Assembly: GCA_002699025.1 (NCBI GenBank)
Contig: PABA01000182.1
Location: 62,001-126,000 of the forward strand
Direction of reading: 5' to 3'
Length of the DNA: 64,000 nt
DNA from: Sandaracinus sp.
GTDB lineage: Bacteria; Myxococcota_A; Polyangia; Polyangiales; Houyiibacteriaceae
This document shows positions 24,969-33,885 of the stretch, in pieces (positions within the stretch are counted from its first letter, which is position 1; each line of letters begins with the position of its first letter). Under the pieces are notes generated by a model. The model ran no database searches, had not been told where the DNA came from, and saw only the letters and a list, made by a program, of their open reading frames with translations. A program made the translations under genes and the position numbers.

Positions 24969-26765
24969 ATGCCGCCCGCGATGACGCCGCTCCGCCTCGA
25001 GACCGCCGCCGCCCGCATCCGCGAGACCCGGCGCTCGCTCGATCGCCGCGCCGCGAGCCCCTACTTCTTCGTCTGCGGCGCCGGCATCTCGGTCCCCTCC
25101 GTGCCCCTCGCCTGGGCCATCGAGCAGGAGTGCCGCGAGCGCGCCGAGCGCCTCGGCCTCCACAGCGGCACGCCCCCCACGGACCCAGCCGGCGGCTACT
25201 CCTACTGGCTCGAGCAGGCCTGGCCGGACCCCGACCAGCGCCGCGCCTTCTTCCGCTCGAAGATCGTCGACCAGCCGCTCACCGACGCCAACCTCCGGCT
25301 CGCCCACCTCCTCGCCGACGGCGCCCTCACCAACCTCCTCATCACGCCGAACTTCGACGACTTCGTCAGCCGCGGCCTCCACCTCTTCGGCCACCCGCAC
25401 GTGGTCTGCGATCACCCGGCGACCACCGCGCGCATCGACCTCGACGCGCCGGACGTGCAGATCATCCACGTCCACGGCACCTACTGGTTCTACGACCTGG
25501 TCAACACGGACTCGGAGATCGTCGAGCGCGCCAGCGGCATGCGCGCCGGCCCGGGCATGGGCGAGCTCCTCGGCGACCTGCTGCGCGCGCGCGTCCCGCT
25601 GGTGATCGGCTACTCGGGCTGGGAGGGCGACGTGCTGATGACCGCCCTGAAGGCGCGCCTCGCCAAGGGCCTGAAGCACCAGCTCTACTGGTTCTGCTAC
25701 CGCGAGGACGCCCTCGACCGGCTGCCGGCCTGGCTCGTCGACCACCCGAACGTCTGCTTCGTCGTGCCCGAGCCCGGCGGCGCGCTCCCGGCGGACCGGG
25801 TCTTCGAGGCGCTCCTCCGCGTGCTGAAGGTCGACGCGCCGCCGCTGACGCGGGATCCGCTCGGCTTCTTCGCCGACCAGATCCGCCGCCACGTGCCGCC
25901 GCGCGACCCGGGCGCCGCGCCGGACCTCTACTACTTCGACGACGTCATCGCGCGCATCGAGCGGGCGGCGAGCCTCTCCGGCGAGGGCGCGCGGAAGGTC
26001 GAGCGCGACGTGGAGGGCGTGCGCGACGCCGTCCGCCGCGGGCGCTACGGGCTGGCGGCGCGGCGCGCGAACGCCATCGGCCTCCGGCCCATGAAGAAGG
26101 CCCAGCTCGGCGACCTCCTCGACGCGCTCTGGCCGGCGGCGGCGAGGGGCGGGCGCGACGCCGCCGAGGATCTGCGCATCTACGACGCCTACCTCCGCGT
26201 GCTCGACGAGCGGCCGGCGGCGCCGGTGAAGAGCGGGCGGCTGGCGAGCGTGCTGATCGGGCGCGTCGGCGCGCTCCACGCGCGCGGGCACCATCGGAAG
26301 GCGGCGGCCGCCGTGGACGACGCGCTCGGACGGCTCCGGGACGACCGAGACAAGATGCCGCGGGCCGTGCACCGGCTGCTCCGGCTGAAGGCGCGGGCGC
26401 TGGTGGCCGATCGACGGGCGGCGGCGGCCCTCGAGATCTACGACGAGCTCGAGGCGCGCTTCGGCAAGGCGACGGGGCATCGGCTGCGGGCGAGCGTGGC
26501 CGGGGCGCAGCGCGAGCGGGCGGCGGTGCTGGTCGAGCTCGGGCGCGAGGACGACGCCCTCGACGCCCTCGACGCGCTGGTGAAGCGGCTCGAGAAGGCG
26601 GCGAGCGCGCGCATGCGGCGGGAGCTGGCCTCGGCCCTCGCGCTCCGGGCCGAGCTCCACGGCGCGCGGGGCGCGAAGGACGCGGCCGACGAGGACGCGG
26701 CGCGGGCCGGCGCCGTGCTGGACGCGACCCCCGCCGGCGGGAGCACGCCGCCGAAGGCCTTCTGA
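24969..26765 (+). CDS. SIR2-like NAD-binding protein with TPR-like C-terminus
   Basis: A 598-residue cytosolic protein. The SIR2-like domain (about 15-300) shows FFVCGAGISVPS (residues 34-45, NAD loop), ITPNFDDFVSRG, IIHVHGTYWFYD with the expected catalytic His, and VIGYSGWEGDVLM. It lacks the zinc-binding Cys set of true deacetylase sirtuins. The remaining 290 residues are helical, Ala/Arg-rich repeats of TPR type (RKAAAAVDDALGRLRDD, AALEIYDELEARFG). This SIR2-plus-helical-repeat plan is known from NAD-depleting antiphage effectors, but it also occurs elsewhere. Defence is therefore an inference from architecture and from the divergent SMI1/KNR4 pair. The ATG at 24969 lies 57 nt from the opposing start. 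Confidence 0.78.
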   Translation: MPPAMTPLRLETAAARIRETRRSLDRRAASPYFFVCGAGISVPSVPLAWAIEQECRERAERLGLHSGTPPTDPAGGYSYWLEQAWPDPDQRRAFFRSKIVDQPLTDANLRLAHLLADGALTNLLITPNFDDFVSRGLHLFGHPHVVCDHPATTARIDLDAPDVQIIHVHGTYWFYDLVNTDSEIVERASGMRAGPGMGELLGDLLRARVPLVIGYSGWEGDVLMTALKARLAKGLKHQLYWFCYREDALDRLPAWLVDHPNVCFVVPEPGGALPADRVFEALLRVLKVDAPPLTRDPLGFFADQIRRHVPPRDPGAAPDLYYFDDVIARIERAASLSGEGARKVERDVEGVRDAVRRGRYGLAARRANAIGLRPMKKAQLGDLLDALWPAAARGGRDAAEDLRIYDAYLRVLDERPAAPVKSGRLASVLIGRVGALHARGHHRKAAAAVDDALGRLRDDRDKMPRAVHRLLRLKARALVADRRAAAALEIYDELEARFGKATGHRLRASVAGAQRERAAVLVELGREDDALDALDALVKRLEKAASARMRRELASALALRAELHGARGAKDAADEDAARAGAVLDATPAGGSTPPKAF

Positions 26766-26873
26766 GCTCGCCTCGGCAGCCGGCTCCGCGCCCAGCTTCG
26801 CGACCTGGGTGAGTCGTGGGAGGGGTCGCGAGGCGGGCCCGCGGCTCGCTCCCTGCGGCCGCGCGCCCGGACG

Positions 26874-27290
26874 TCAGAGCAGCGGGAGGTCGCCCGTGAC
26901 GAGGTCGACGCGCTCGCGCCAGTCCGGGCCGACGGCGACCACCGTCTTCGTGGGGACGCCGCCGAACTCGGTGCGGCCGCTGTCGACGATACGCGCCACG
27001 GGCACGCCGAGCTCGCGGGCCTTCGCGTAGACCGCGTCGAGCGCCTCCTCGCTCTCGACGTAGACGCAGACCTTGGTGAAGCGGCCGTCGAGCCAGGCGC
27101 CGAGGGGCTCCTCGGGGCGGTAGCGGAGCGTGCGCCGGACCTCGCCACCCGCGCGCTCGGGGGCCATGCGCTCGAGGAGCACCTTCATGGAGGCGTGCGC
27201 GCACTGGGCGGCGATCTTCCCCTTGCGCATGCGGAGGTCCTTGCGGACCACGAGCACCTGCTTGGCCTCGCTCGGCGGCGTCTCGGTCAT
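26874..27290 (-). CDS. pth2: peptidyl-tRNA hydrolase, PTH2 type
   Basis: A 138-residue protein. QVLVVRKDLRMRKGKIAAQCAHAS (split here as KDLRMRKGK and AAQCAHAS) is the PTH2 signature. KVCVYVESEEAL, GVPVARIVDSGRTEF and PTKTVVAVGP complete the fold. PTH2 enzymes release peptides from tRNA and are typical of archaea and eukaryotes; bacteria usually rely on the unrelated Pth. Short PTH2-type proteins do occur in some bacteria, so it may supplement rather than replace Pth. It converges with the SIR2-TPR gene. A -10-like box lies 8 nt before the ATG. Confidence 0.85.
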   Translation of the reverse strand: MTETPPSEAKQVLVVRKDLRMRKGKIAAQCAHASMKVLLERMAPERAGGEVRRTLRYRPEEPLGAWLDGRFTKVCVYVESEEALDAVYAKARELGVPVARIVDSGRTEFGGVPTKTVVAVGPDWRERVDLVTGDLPLL

Positions 27291-27298
27291 CGCGGTCG

Positions 27299-27304
27299 AG
27301 CATA
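27299..27304 (-). promoter_or_regulatory. -10-like box of the PTH2 gene
   Basis: TATGCT on the minus strand ends 8 nt before the ATG at 27290. Confidence 0.48.
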
Positions 27305-27336
27305 GCCCGCGCGGACGCCCGGACCCGCCCGCGCGC

Positions 27337-28845
27337 TCAGCGGAGGCCGACGTCGATGCGCGCGAGGCCGCCGCCCTGGGTCGGCGCGAAGCCGAAGCGC
27401 ACCGTGCCCGGCTCCCCCACCTCGGCCCGATCGTCGCGCCCGTCGAAGCGCCGCGTCAGCCACCAGGAGAAGGCGAACCCGCCGAGCCCGCCGAGCGCCG
27501 CCGCGCCGAGGAGCGGCCCGCGGCTCGCGTCTTCGCCCTGCGCGAGCGCCACCACGCCGAGGCCGAGGCCCACGCCGGTGGCGAGGCCGAGGTCGAGGAG
27601 CATCGCCCGCCCGCGCGTGAGCTCCACGCGCCGGGTGAGCAGCGCGCCCACGGTGAGCGCCGCACCGTTCGCCACGAGCAGGCCCCCGAAGAAGAGCTGC
27701 CGCTGCCACTTCTGGTCGAGGGCGGAGAGGTCCCCGATGGCGCTGGCGACGAGCAGGTAGGTCACCGACGTGAGGTTCTGCATGCTGTCCATCAGCCCCA
27801 CGTCGCCGGCCGAGGGGCCGAGGCGGAGGTCCACGGCCAGCGCGGTCCCGAGGCCGACCAGCTCGCCGAGGAGCAGGCTCGCGAGGTGCGCCTCGTAGCG
27901 GCCTTCGACGTCCCCGAAGGAGGTCTCGCGCCAGGTCACGCCGAGCGCCGAGGCGAGGAGCCAGCCGTTGTAGGCGCCCCAGCGCGCGGCCGAGTCGTAG
28001 AGGACGGTCTGGCCGGGCGTGACGCCGTCCCGGCTGAGCGCGGCGGAGACGCCGAGGCCCACGCCGGCCCCGAGGAGGGTGGTCATGGTCCAGGCGCGCA
28101 CGCCATCGCACTCGGCGATGCCGCAGACGAGCGCGGCGCTCGCGGCGCCGTGGGCGGTCTGGGTGACGACGAGCTCGGCGCGCGCGAGGCCCGTGCGGCG
28201 CTCCCCGGAGCGGGAGGGGCGCCGCTCGCTGGCGCCGAGGCGATCGAGGAGCTGGCCGGCCTGCGCCGCCGCCGGGTGCTCCGGGTGGCGCGCACGGATC
28301 TCGCGGAGCAAGCGGATCGCGCCGTCCTGGTCGTCGTCGGCGAGGGCCAGGGCGGCGGCGTGGTAGCGGGCCCAGACGGGATCGTCCTCGTCGAGGGTGC
28401 GGGTGACGTCGGTGGTGTAGCCGCTCGGCGGGGTGACGGCGCCCGCGGGCGCCGCCGAGGAGACGCTGTCGGAGCCGCCGTCCGAGACGCTACCGGCGGT
28501 CGGAGCGGCCGGTGTGGATTCGCGCGGTGTCGATTCGCGCGGTGTGGATTCGCGCGGTGTCGACTCACCCGGTGCCGACTCGCCCGGTGTGGATTCGCGC
28601 GAGGTCGATTCGCCCGGGGCCGACTCGTCCGGGCTCGACTCGTCCCGTGCCGCTTCGTCGGGCGCGTCGCGATCCGCGCGGCCCTCACCGGGGGTCTCCT
28701 GCGGCGGCTCCTGGGCCGCGGCAGGCGCGGCGAGAGCGAAGGCGGCGAGGACGAAGGCGGCGAGGGCGAAGGCGACGAGCACATGCGCCCGGAGGACACC
28801 GATGCCCCCGGCCCCGCGCTCTCCTCGCTGGCCCTGCTGCTTCAT
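27337..28845 (-). CDS. repeat-rich exported membrane protein of unknown function
   Basis: A 502-residue protein. A long N-terminal hydrophobic signal (VLVAFALAAFVLAAFALAAP) ends near AAAQ. Residues 45-140 are a low-complexity linker with pentapeptides of the ESTPR/ESAPG type, encoded by a 15-bp minisatellite. A TPR-like helix pair (DQDGAIRLLREIRARHPEHP) follows, and then about six to seven hydrophobic helices to the C-terminus (LGAGVGLGVSAAL, LLLGELVGLGTALAVDL, LLDLGLATGVGLGLGVVALA). I recognise no family. The ATG at 28845 has only a weak upstream GGGAA; a later GTG in GIGVLRAH is possible. Confidence 0.7.
   Translation of the reverse strand: MKQQGQRGERGAGGIGVLRAHVLVAFALAAFVLAAFALAAPAAAQEPPQETPGEGRADRDAPDEAARDESSPDESAPGESTSRESTPGESAPGESTPRESTPRESTPRESTPAAPTAGSVSDGGSDSVSSAAPAGAVTPPSGYTTDVTRTLDEDDPVWARYHAAALALADDDQDGAIRLLREIRARHPEHPAAAQAGQLLDRLGASERRPSRSGERRTGLARAELVVTQTAHGAASAALVCGIAECDGVRAWTMTTLLGAGVGLGVSAALSRDGVTPGQTVLYDSAARWGAYNGWLLASALGVTWRETSFGDVEGRYEAHLASLLLGELVGLGTALAVDLRLGPSAGDVGLMDSMQNLTSVTYLLVASAIGDLSALDQKWQRQLFFGGLLVANGAALTVGALLTRRVELTRGRAMLLDLGLATGVGLGLGVVALAQGEDASRGPLLGAAALGGLGGFAFSWWLTRRFDGRDDRAEVGEPGTVRFGFAPTQGGGLARIDVGLR
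28511..28645. repeat. 15-bp minisatellite, 9 units, coding
   Basis: Nine in-register units of the form GGTGTGGATTCGCGC / GGTGCCGACTCGCCC encode the pentapeptide linker of the membrane protein on the minus strand. Confidence 0.9.
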
Positions 28846-29124
28846 CGTTCCCACACCCCGTTCCCACACCCACTGGCCCCACGCGCACGACGCGCGCAGC
28901 CTTCGGCTCCGGGAGAACGCAAGCCACGTGCCGTCACCCGGTGCCCCCACCCCACACCGCTCGACGCCCTCCTCCGGGACCGACCGTGAAACCTGGTCAC
29001 GCGCACCGGGCGCCACGGTCACGGATCGCGCCGAGCTGGCACGCCCCCCGCCGCGGCCGCCCCTCGGCGCGAGCGGACTTTCATCTTGCGAAAGCGCGCC
29101 CCGACCTTTAACCGCTCTCCCATC

Positions 29125-30576
29125 ATGAGCGTCCGCGTTCGCTTCGCCCCCTCCCCCACCGGCTACCTGCACATCGGTGGGGTCCGCACGGCCCTCTACT
29201 CCTGGCTCTGGGCCAGAAAGCACGGCGGCGAGTTCGTGCTGCGCATCGAGGACACGGACGCCGCTCGCTCCACCCAGGAGGCCGTCGACGTCATCCTCGA
29301 GTCCATGCGCTGGCTCGGCCTCGACTGGGACGAGGGCCCGGAGGTCGGCGGCCCCCACGCGCCCTACTTCCAGACCGAGCGCGAGGCCCTCTACGCCGAG
29401 TGGGCCGAGAAGCTCATCGCCTCCGGCCACGCCTACCGCTGCTGGGCGACGAAGGAGGAGATCCAGGCGCAGCGCGAAGCCTACGAGCAGGGCCGCGGCG
29501 GCAAGAAGGGCTTCAAGTTCCGCTCCCCCTGGCGCGACCGCACCGACGGCGATCCCTCGCAGCCCCACGTCGTCCGCTTCAAGGCGCCCCGCGAGGGCAA
29601 GACCGGCTGGACGGACCTCGTCTACGGCGACGTCGCCTACCCGAACAAGGAGCAGCAGGACTTCGTCCTCATCCGCGAGAACGGCCTGCCCCTCTACAAC
29701 TTCGGCTGCTTCGTCGACGACCTCACGATGGGCATCACGCTCGTCACGCGCGGCGACGACCACCTCGTGAACACGCCGATGCAGCTCATGCTCTACGACG
29801 CCGTCGGCGCCGAGCGTCCCCAGTTCGCGCACCTGCCGATGGTCCTCGACGCGAGCGGCAAGAAGCTCTCGAAGCGGAGCCCCGGCGTCGGCGTCGCCGT
29901 GCTCGACTACCGCGACGGCGGCTACCTCCCGGCGGGCGTCCTCAACTACCTCGCGCGCCTCGGCTGGAGCCACGGCGACGAGGAGCTCTTCACCCTCGAG
30001 GAGCTGATCGCGAAGTTCGACTGGAAGGGCGTCGGCAAGACCGGCTCGCGCTGGGACAAGAAGAAGCTCGCCCACGTGCAGGGGCATCACCTGCGCAGCC
30101 AGGACGACGCGACGCTCGCGAAGCTCGTCACGCCCTTCCTCGCCGAGCGCGGCGTCGAGGTGGCCGCCGACGACGCGCGCCTCGTGAACGCCATCGCGCC
30201 GGTGAAGCTCCGGGCCACGACCCTGATCGACCTCGCCGAGGGCCTCGATTACCTCTTCCGCCCGGACGCGGAGATCGCGCCCGAGAACGACAAGGCCGCC
30301 AAGCACCTGAAGCCGGCGACGGCCCCCTACCTCGAGAAGGTCCTCGAGGTCGTGCGCGCCACCGAGCCCTTCACGGCCGAGGCGCTCGCCGGCCCCATCG
30401 AGAGCTGGGTCGAGGCCGAGGAGCTGAAGATGGGCAAGGTGGCCCAGCCCGTGCGCGTCGCCATCACCGGGCGCACGCGGAGCCCGGGCCTCTTCGAGAC
30501 CCTCGAGCTCGTGGGCAAGGAGGCGTCGATCGCGCGCCTCGAGCAGGCCCTCGAGCGGGCGCGCGCGGCGGAGTGA
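29125..30576 (+). CDS. gltX: glutamyl-tRNA synthetase
   Basis: A 483-residue class I synthetase that charges tRNA-Glu in the cytoplasm. The HIGH-type motif is PTGYLHIGG (residues 11-19). IEDTDAARST, GCFVDDLTMGITLVTRGDDH and ASGKKLSKR (KMSKS type) follow, and the length is standard. KKEEIQ/RCWATKEE replaces the CxCxYC zinc region, as in non-zinc GluRS. I chose the ATG at 29125 since MSVRVRFAPSPTG is the canonical N-terminus. A TTTAAC element ends 12 nt upstream with a TTGCGA about 15 nt before it, a possible promoter. The stop overlaps the next gene (GTGA). Confidence 0.96.
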   Translation: MSVRVRFAPSPTGYLHIGGVRTALYSWLWARKHGGEFVLRIEDTDAARSTQEAVDVILESMRWLGLDWDEGPEVGGPHAPYFQTEREALYAEWAEKLIASGHAYRCWATKEEIQAQREAYEQGRGGKKGFKFRSPWRDRTDGDPSQPHVVRFKAPREGKTGWTDLVYGDVAYPNKEQQDFVLIRENGLPLYNFGCFVDDLTMGITLVTRGDDHLVNTPMQLMLYDAVGAERPQFAHLPMVLDASGKKLSKRSPGVGVAVLDYRDGGYLPAGVLNYLARLGWSHGDEELFTLEELIAKFDWKGVGKTGSRWDKKKLAHVQGHHLRSQDDATLAKLVTPFLAERGVEVAADDARLVNAIAPVKLRATTLIDLAEGLDYLFRPDAEIAPENDKAAKHLKPATAPYLEKVLEVVRATEPFTAEALAGPIESWVEAEELKMGKVAQPVRVAITGRTRSPGLFETLELVGKEASIARLEQALERARAAE

Positions 30577-31529
30577 GCGGAGGGGCGGCGGCCGCCGGGG
30601 CGGAGCCGCCCCACAGCCCGGCGTCGGCGGAGGCGGACGACGAGACGGCGGAGCTCGAGCTCAGCCTGCTCCGCTTCTGGCGCCTGCCCGGCCAGCTCCT
30701 CGGCATCTGGCGCGAGCTCGACGCGCGCGCCGCCCGGCTGCGGGAGGAGGCGCGCGGCGAGGACGGTCGGGAGCGCTGGGATCGGCGCCCGCTGATCGCG
30801 TTCTGCGCCGGCGCCGTCTTCCTCACGCTGATGGAGTACTTCGGCATGCCGCGCCACTGGCAGTGGGTGGCCGATCACTTCGCCGAGATGGAGTACGCCG
30901 GCGAGCTCGACTCCACGATCTGGCGCGACCTCTCGGACCCCTTCGACTCGCGCTGGGGCGAGCTCTGCGGCCACGCCTGGTGGGCCATCTGGCGCGTGCT
31001 CGGCTTCCTGGTCTTCCCGGTCGTGCTGCTGAAGGGGCTCGGCTACCGCCTCCGCGACCAGCACCTCCGCTGGCGCGGCACGCGCGCCCACCTCGGCATC
31101 TACCTGAAGGCCTTCGCGCTCGTGCTCGTCGCGGTGGTCGTCGCCTCGTTCTTCGAGGGCTTTCAGGAGTACTACCCCTTCTACGACAAGAGCCACCTGA
31201 GCTGGGCCGAGCTCCTCCTCTGGGAGCTCCTCTACGTGCTCCAGTTCCTCAGCCTCGAGTTCTTCTTCCGCGGCTGGTGGCTCAAGGCCGGCGAGCGGCT
31301 CGGGAGCCACGCGATCTTCGCGATGGTCGTGCCCTACGTGATGATCCACTTCGGGAAGGAGCTCGCCGAGACGCTCGGCGCGATCCTCGCGGGCGTCTTC
31401 CTCGGCACGCTCGCCATGCGGACGCGGAGCATCTGGGGGGGCTTCCTCGTGCATGGGCTGGTCGCCGTCAGCATGGACGTGGCGGCGATGCTCCAGACGA
31501 CGGGCCTGCCGCGTCAGTGGTGGCCCTGA
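30573..31529 (+). CDS. CPBP (CAAX/Abi-type) family membrane protein
   Basis: A 318-residue protein with about six membrane helices after a 70-residue charged N-terminus. The C-terminal half has the three CPBP motifs in degenerate form: LEFFFRGWW where EExxxR is expected (first Glu is Leu), YVMIHF (FxxxH-like) and the late LVHGLVAVSMD. Members are intramembrane proteases or related membrane proteins. Loss of the first Glu makes proteolysis uncertain, although the second Glu, Arg and His residues remain. The GTG start overlaps the gltX stop, so it is translated with gltX; the link to tRNA charging is not evident. Confidence 0.75.
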   Translation: MSGGAAAAGAEPPHSPASAEADDETAELELSLLRFWRLPGQLLGIWRELDARAARLREEARGEDGRERWDRRPLIAFCAGAVFLTLMEYFGMPRHWQWVADHFAEMEYAGELDSTIWRDLSDPFDSRWGELCGHAWWAIWRVLGFLVFPVVLLKGLGYRLRDQHLRWRGTRAHLGIYLKAFALVLVAVVVASFFEGFQEYYPFYDKSHLSWAELLLWELLYVLQFLSLEFFFRGWWLKAGERLGSHAIFAMVVPYVMIHFGKELAETLGAILAGVFLGTLAMRTRSIWGGFLVHGLVAVSMDVAAMLQTTGLPRQWWP

Positions 31530-31631
31530 GAGGAGCTCGGCCGCGAGCGGGAGAGGGCCCGAGCAGGCCGCGTCACCGCGCGCGGGTCGGGCTCGGTGGA
31601 TCGGGCTCGGTGCGGGCTCGGTCGGCCCTTC

Positions 31632-33725
31632 TCAGAGCGACGCCGCGCCACCGCGCACGCGAGCGAGCTGCTCGGCGGAGGGCCGGAAGAGGAACCAGAC
31701 GCCGCGCTCGACCGTGGAGGCGTCCACCTCGCGTCGCATGCTCGCGTGCACGCAGCGGCTCGAGGCGTTCTCGGCGCGATGCCAGTGCACGCGTCCGTCC
31801 TCCTCGACCATGAGCTGCACGTCGGTCCGGCCCGGCTGCCGCAGGCATGCGAAGAGCGCGTCGCGGTGGGTGAGGACGTAGCGCTCGAGCTCGGGCGGCG
31901 AGCGGAGCGTGCCGAAGAGGAGCGTGCCGCTCCCGAAGGTGGCGGCGATCAGGCAGCGCCCATCGTCCGCGGCGCGGGGCGTCACCCGGCGGGTCAAGGT
32001 CATGCCCTCGCGCGCCTCCCCGTCGGCCGCCCGAGCCATGCGCACGGCGCGGAGCGTCGCGGGGGCGAGGGGCAGGTCGATGGCGTCGCCCGCGTGGCCG
32101 AGCGGCTCCCCGTCGCGGAAGAGGGCCACGTCCTCGTCGACGTCGGCGAAGGAGCTGCAGCGAACGGTCCCGGCCCGGCGCGCGGAAGGGGCGCGCTCCT
32201 CGCCGAGCCGATCCAGGCGCGCCTGCGCCGCCGTCGGCACGATCCGACCGGGCACCACGCGATCGGGCACCACGCGATCGGGCACCGCGCGATCGGACTC
32301 CGTGCGACCCGGCGGTGGGGGCGAGCCCGCGCGCTCCTCGACGCCGCCCGCGGGCGCCGCGCCCTCCGCACGGGCCGGCTCATCGGGCGGCGCGTCGTTC
32401 GCCGCGCCGGCGCCCCGCGCGCCGCCGTGCGTCGCGCTCGCGTCTCGCCAGGCGGCGCGCAGCTCCGCGCGGTAGGCGGCCGCGAGCCCCCCGCCACCGA
32501 GGAGGACCAGCAGCACGATCCACGGCGCGAGCGAGCCACGCGCCGACGTCGCGCGCGCGCTTCCGCGTGCCTCCTCTGCGTCGGCGCCGTCCTGCCGGCC
32601 GGGCTGCGGCGGGGAGCCGCGCGCGGAGAACGAGGCGGGCTCGGCGGAGAAGGTGCCCGCCTCCGGCGCGCTCCTCGAAGACGTCGGAGCGGTCGAGGCC
32701 TCCGCGAAACCGTGCCGGGTCTGGACGCCGACCTCGCCGTCGCCGCCGCTCGCCCCGTCGTCCTCGCCGGGCGCCGCGAAGCCCCGCTCCGTGCGCGGCG
32801 CGCCGAGCCCGGGCGCCGGCTCGTCGGCCGGGCCGGCGGGCTCCACCGCCATGGTGGCCGCGAACGCATCGGGCGCCGACGCGCTCGCGACCTCGACGCT
32901 GCGGAGCGCGCTCGCCAGCGCCGCGCAGCTCTGGAAACGCGCCGCCGGGTCGCGGGCCATGGCCGCCTCGACGATGTCGTAGAGCGCCGCCGGGAGACCG
33001 GGGCGCACCTCGCGCAGCGACCGCGGCTGCCCCTCGGTGATGGCGACGATCAGCGCCGGGAGCGTCGCCGCCTCGAAGGGGAGCCGCCCCGAGAGCGCGT
33101 GATGGAGCACGACCCCGAGCGCGTAGACGTCCGCCCGCGCGTCCACGTCGCGCGAGGCGCGGAGCTGCTCCGGCGCCATCGCGTAGGGCGTGCCGAGGAG
33201 ATCCGCCGTGCCCGTGAGCGACGAGTCGCGCAGCTTGCTCACGCCGAAGTCGACGACCTTCACGAAGAGCGGATCGCCCCGGCGCGCGAGCACCATCACG
33301 TTCTCGCTCTTCACGTCGCGGTGCACGATGCCCGCCTCGTGCGCGGCGCCGAGCGCGTCGCAGGCCTGGGCGAGGACGTGGACGGCGTCGCCCGGCGCGA
33401 GCGGGCCACGCTCGGCGATGAGCTCGGCCAGGTCCTGCCCCGGCAGGTACTCCATCACCATGAACGGCGCGCCGCGAGGCAGGACGCCGAGGTCGTAGAC
33501 GTCGACGATGTGCGGCGACCCCACGCTCGCCGCCGCCATGGCCTCGCGGCGGAAGCGCTCCACGACGTCGGGCCGGCCCGCGAGCGAGGAGTGGAGCGTC
33601 TTCAAGGCGACGGTGCGGCCGAGTCGCAGCTGCTCGGCCTCCCAGACGGCGCCCATGCCCCCGCGACCGAGGAGCCGCCGGACCCGGTAGCGCCCGTCGA
33701 GCACCGTGCCGACCAGCGAGTCCAC
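31632..33725 (-). CDS. membrane Ser/Thr protein kinase with C-terminal extracytoplasmic domain
   Basis: A 697-residue Hanks-type kinase. The kinase domain covers residues 12-275: LLGRGGMGAVWEAE, VALKTL, IVHRDVKSENVM, VVDFGVSKL and GTPYAMAPEQ, all catalytic residues present. A disordered Ala/Gly/Pro region, one membrane helix near 405-425 (APWIVLLVLLGGGG), a Val-Pro-Asp-Arg repeat linker encoded by a 15-bp minisatellite and a C-terminal domain follow. The last 70 residues (LTHRDALFACLRQ, VEEDGRVHWHRAE, SRCVHASMRR) recall the paired-Cys C-terminal domains of myxobacterial AgmX-like proteins. It is likely a sensor kinase for envelope signals. The GTG start at 33725 is marked by a -10-like box. 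Confidence 0.87.
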   Translation of the reverse strand: MDSLVGTVLDGRYRVRRLLGRGGMGAVWEAEQLRLGRTVALKTLHSSLAGRPDVVERFRREAMAAASVGSPHIVDVYDLGVLPRGAPFMVMEYLPGQDLAELIAERGPLAPGDAVHVLAQACDALGAAHEAGIVHRDVKSENVMVLARRGDPLFVKVVDFGVSKLRDSSLTGTADLLGTPYAMAPEQLRASRDVDARADVYALGVVLHHALSGRLPFEAATLPALIVAITEGQPRSLREVRPGLPAALYDIVEAAMARDPAARFQSCAALASALRSVEVASASAPDAFAATMAVEPAGPADEPAPGLGAPRTERGFAAPGEDDGASGGDGEVGVQTRHGFAEASTAPTSSRSAPEAGTFSAEPASFSARGSPPQPGRQDGADAEEARGSARATSARGSLAPWIVLLVLLGGGGLAAAYRAELRAAWRDASATHGGARGAGAANDAPPDEPARAEGAAPAGGVEERAGSPPPPGRTESDRAVPDRVVPDRVVPGRIVPTAAQARLDRLGEERAPSARRAGTVRCSSFADVDEDVALFRDGEPLGHAGDAIDLPLAPATLRAVRMARAADGEAREGMTLTRRVTPRAADDGRCLIAATFGSGTLLFGTLRSPPELERYVLTHRDALFACLRQPGRTDVQLMVEEDGRVHWHRAENASSRCVHASMRREVDASTVERGVWFLFRPSAEQLARVRGGAASL
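32235..32309. repeat. 15-bp minisatellite, 5 units, coding
   Basis: Five units of GGGCACCACGCGATC type, the outer ones diverged, encode the DRVVP pentapeptides of the kinase linker. Confidence 0.85.
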
Positions 33726-33731
33726 GCAGCG

Positions 33732-33737
33732 AGGGTA
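33732..33737 (-). promoter_or_regulatory. -10-like box of the kinase gene
   Basis: TACCCT on the minus strand ends 6 nt before the GTG at 33725. Confidence 0.42.
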
Positions 33738-33885
33738 CCGGAGCGCCCCGCCGAGCGCCGGACCGCGCGCCGCGGAGCCCGCGAGGTCGCGCGCGCCGCC
33801 TCCAGGAGCGCCCGACCGGCAACCGCAGTAGCCACCTCTGTTTCGGCCTCATTTCCAAGCGCCGAAAAGGCCCGTTCTTTCGCGA

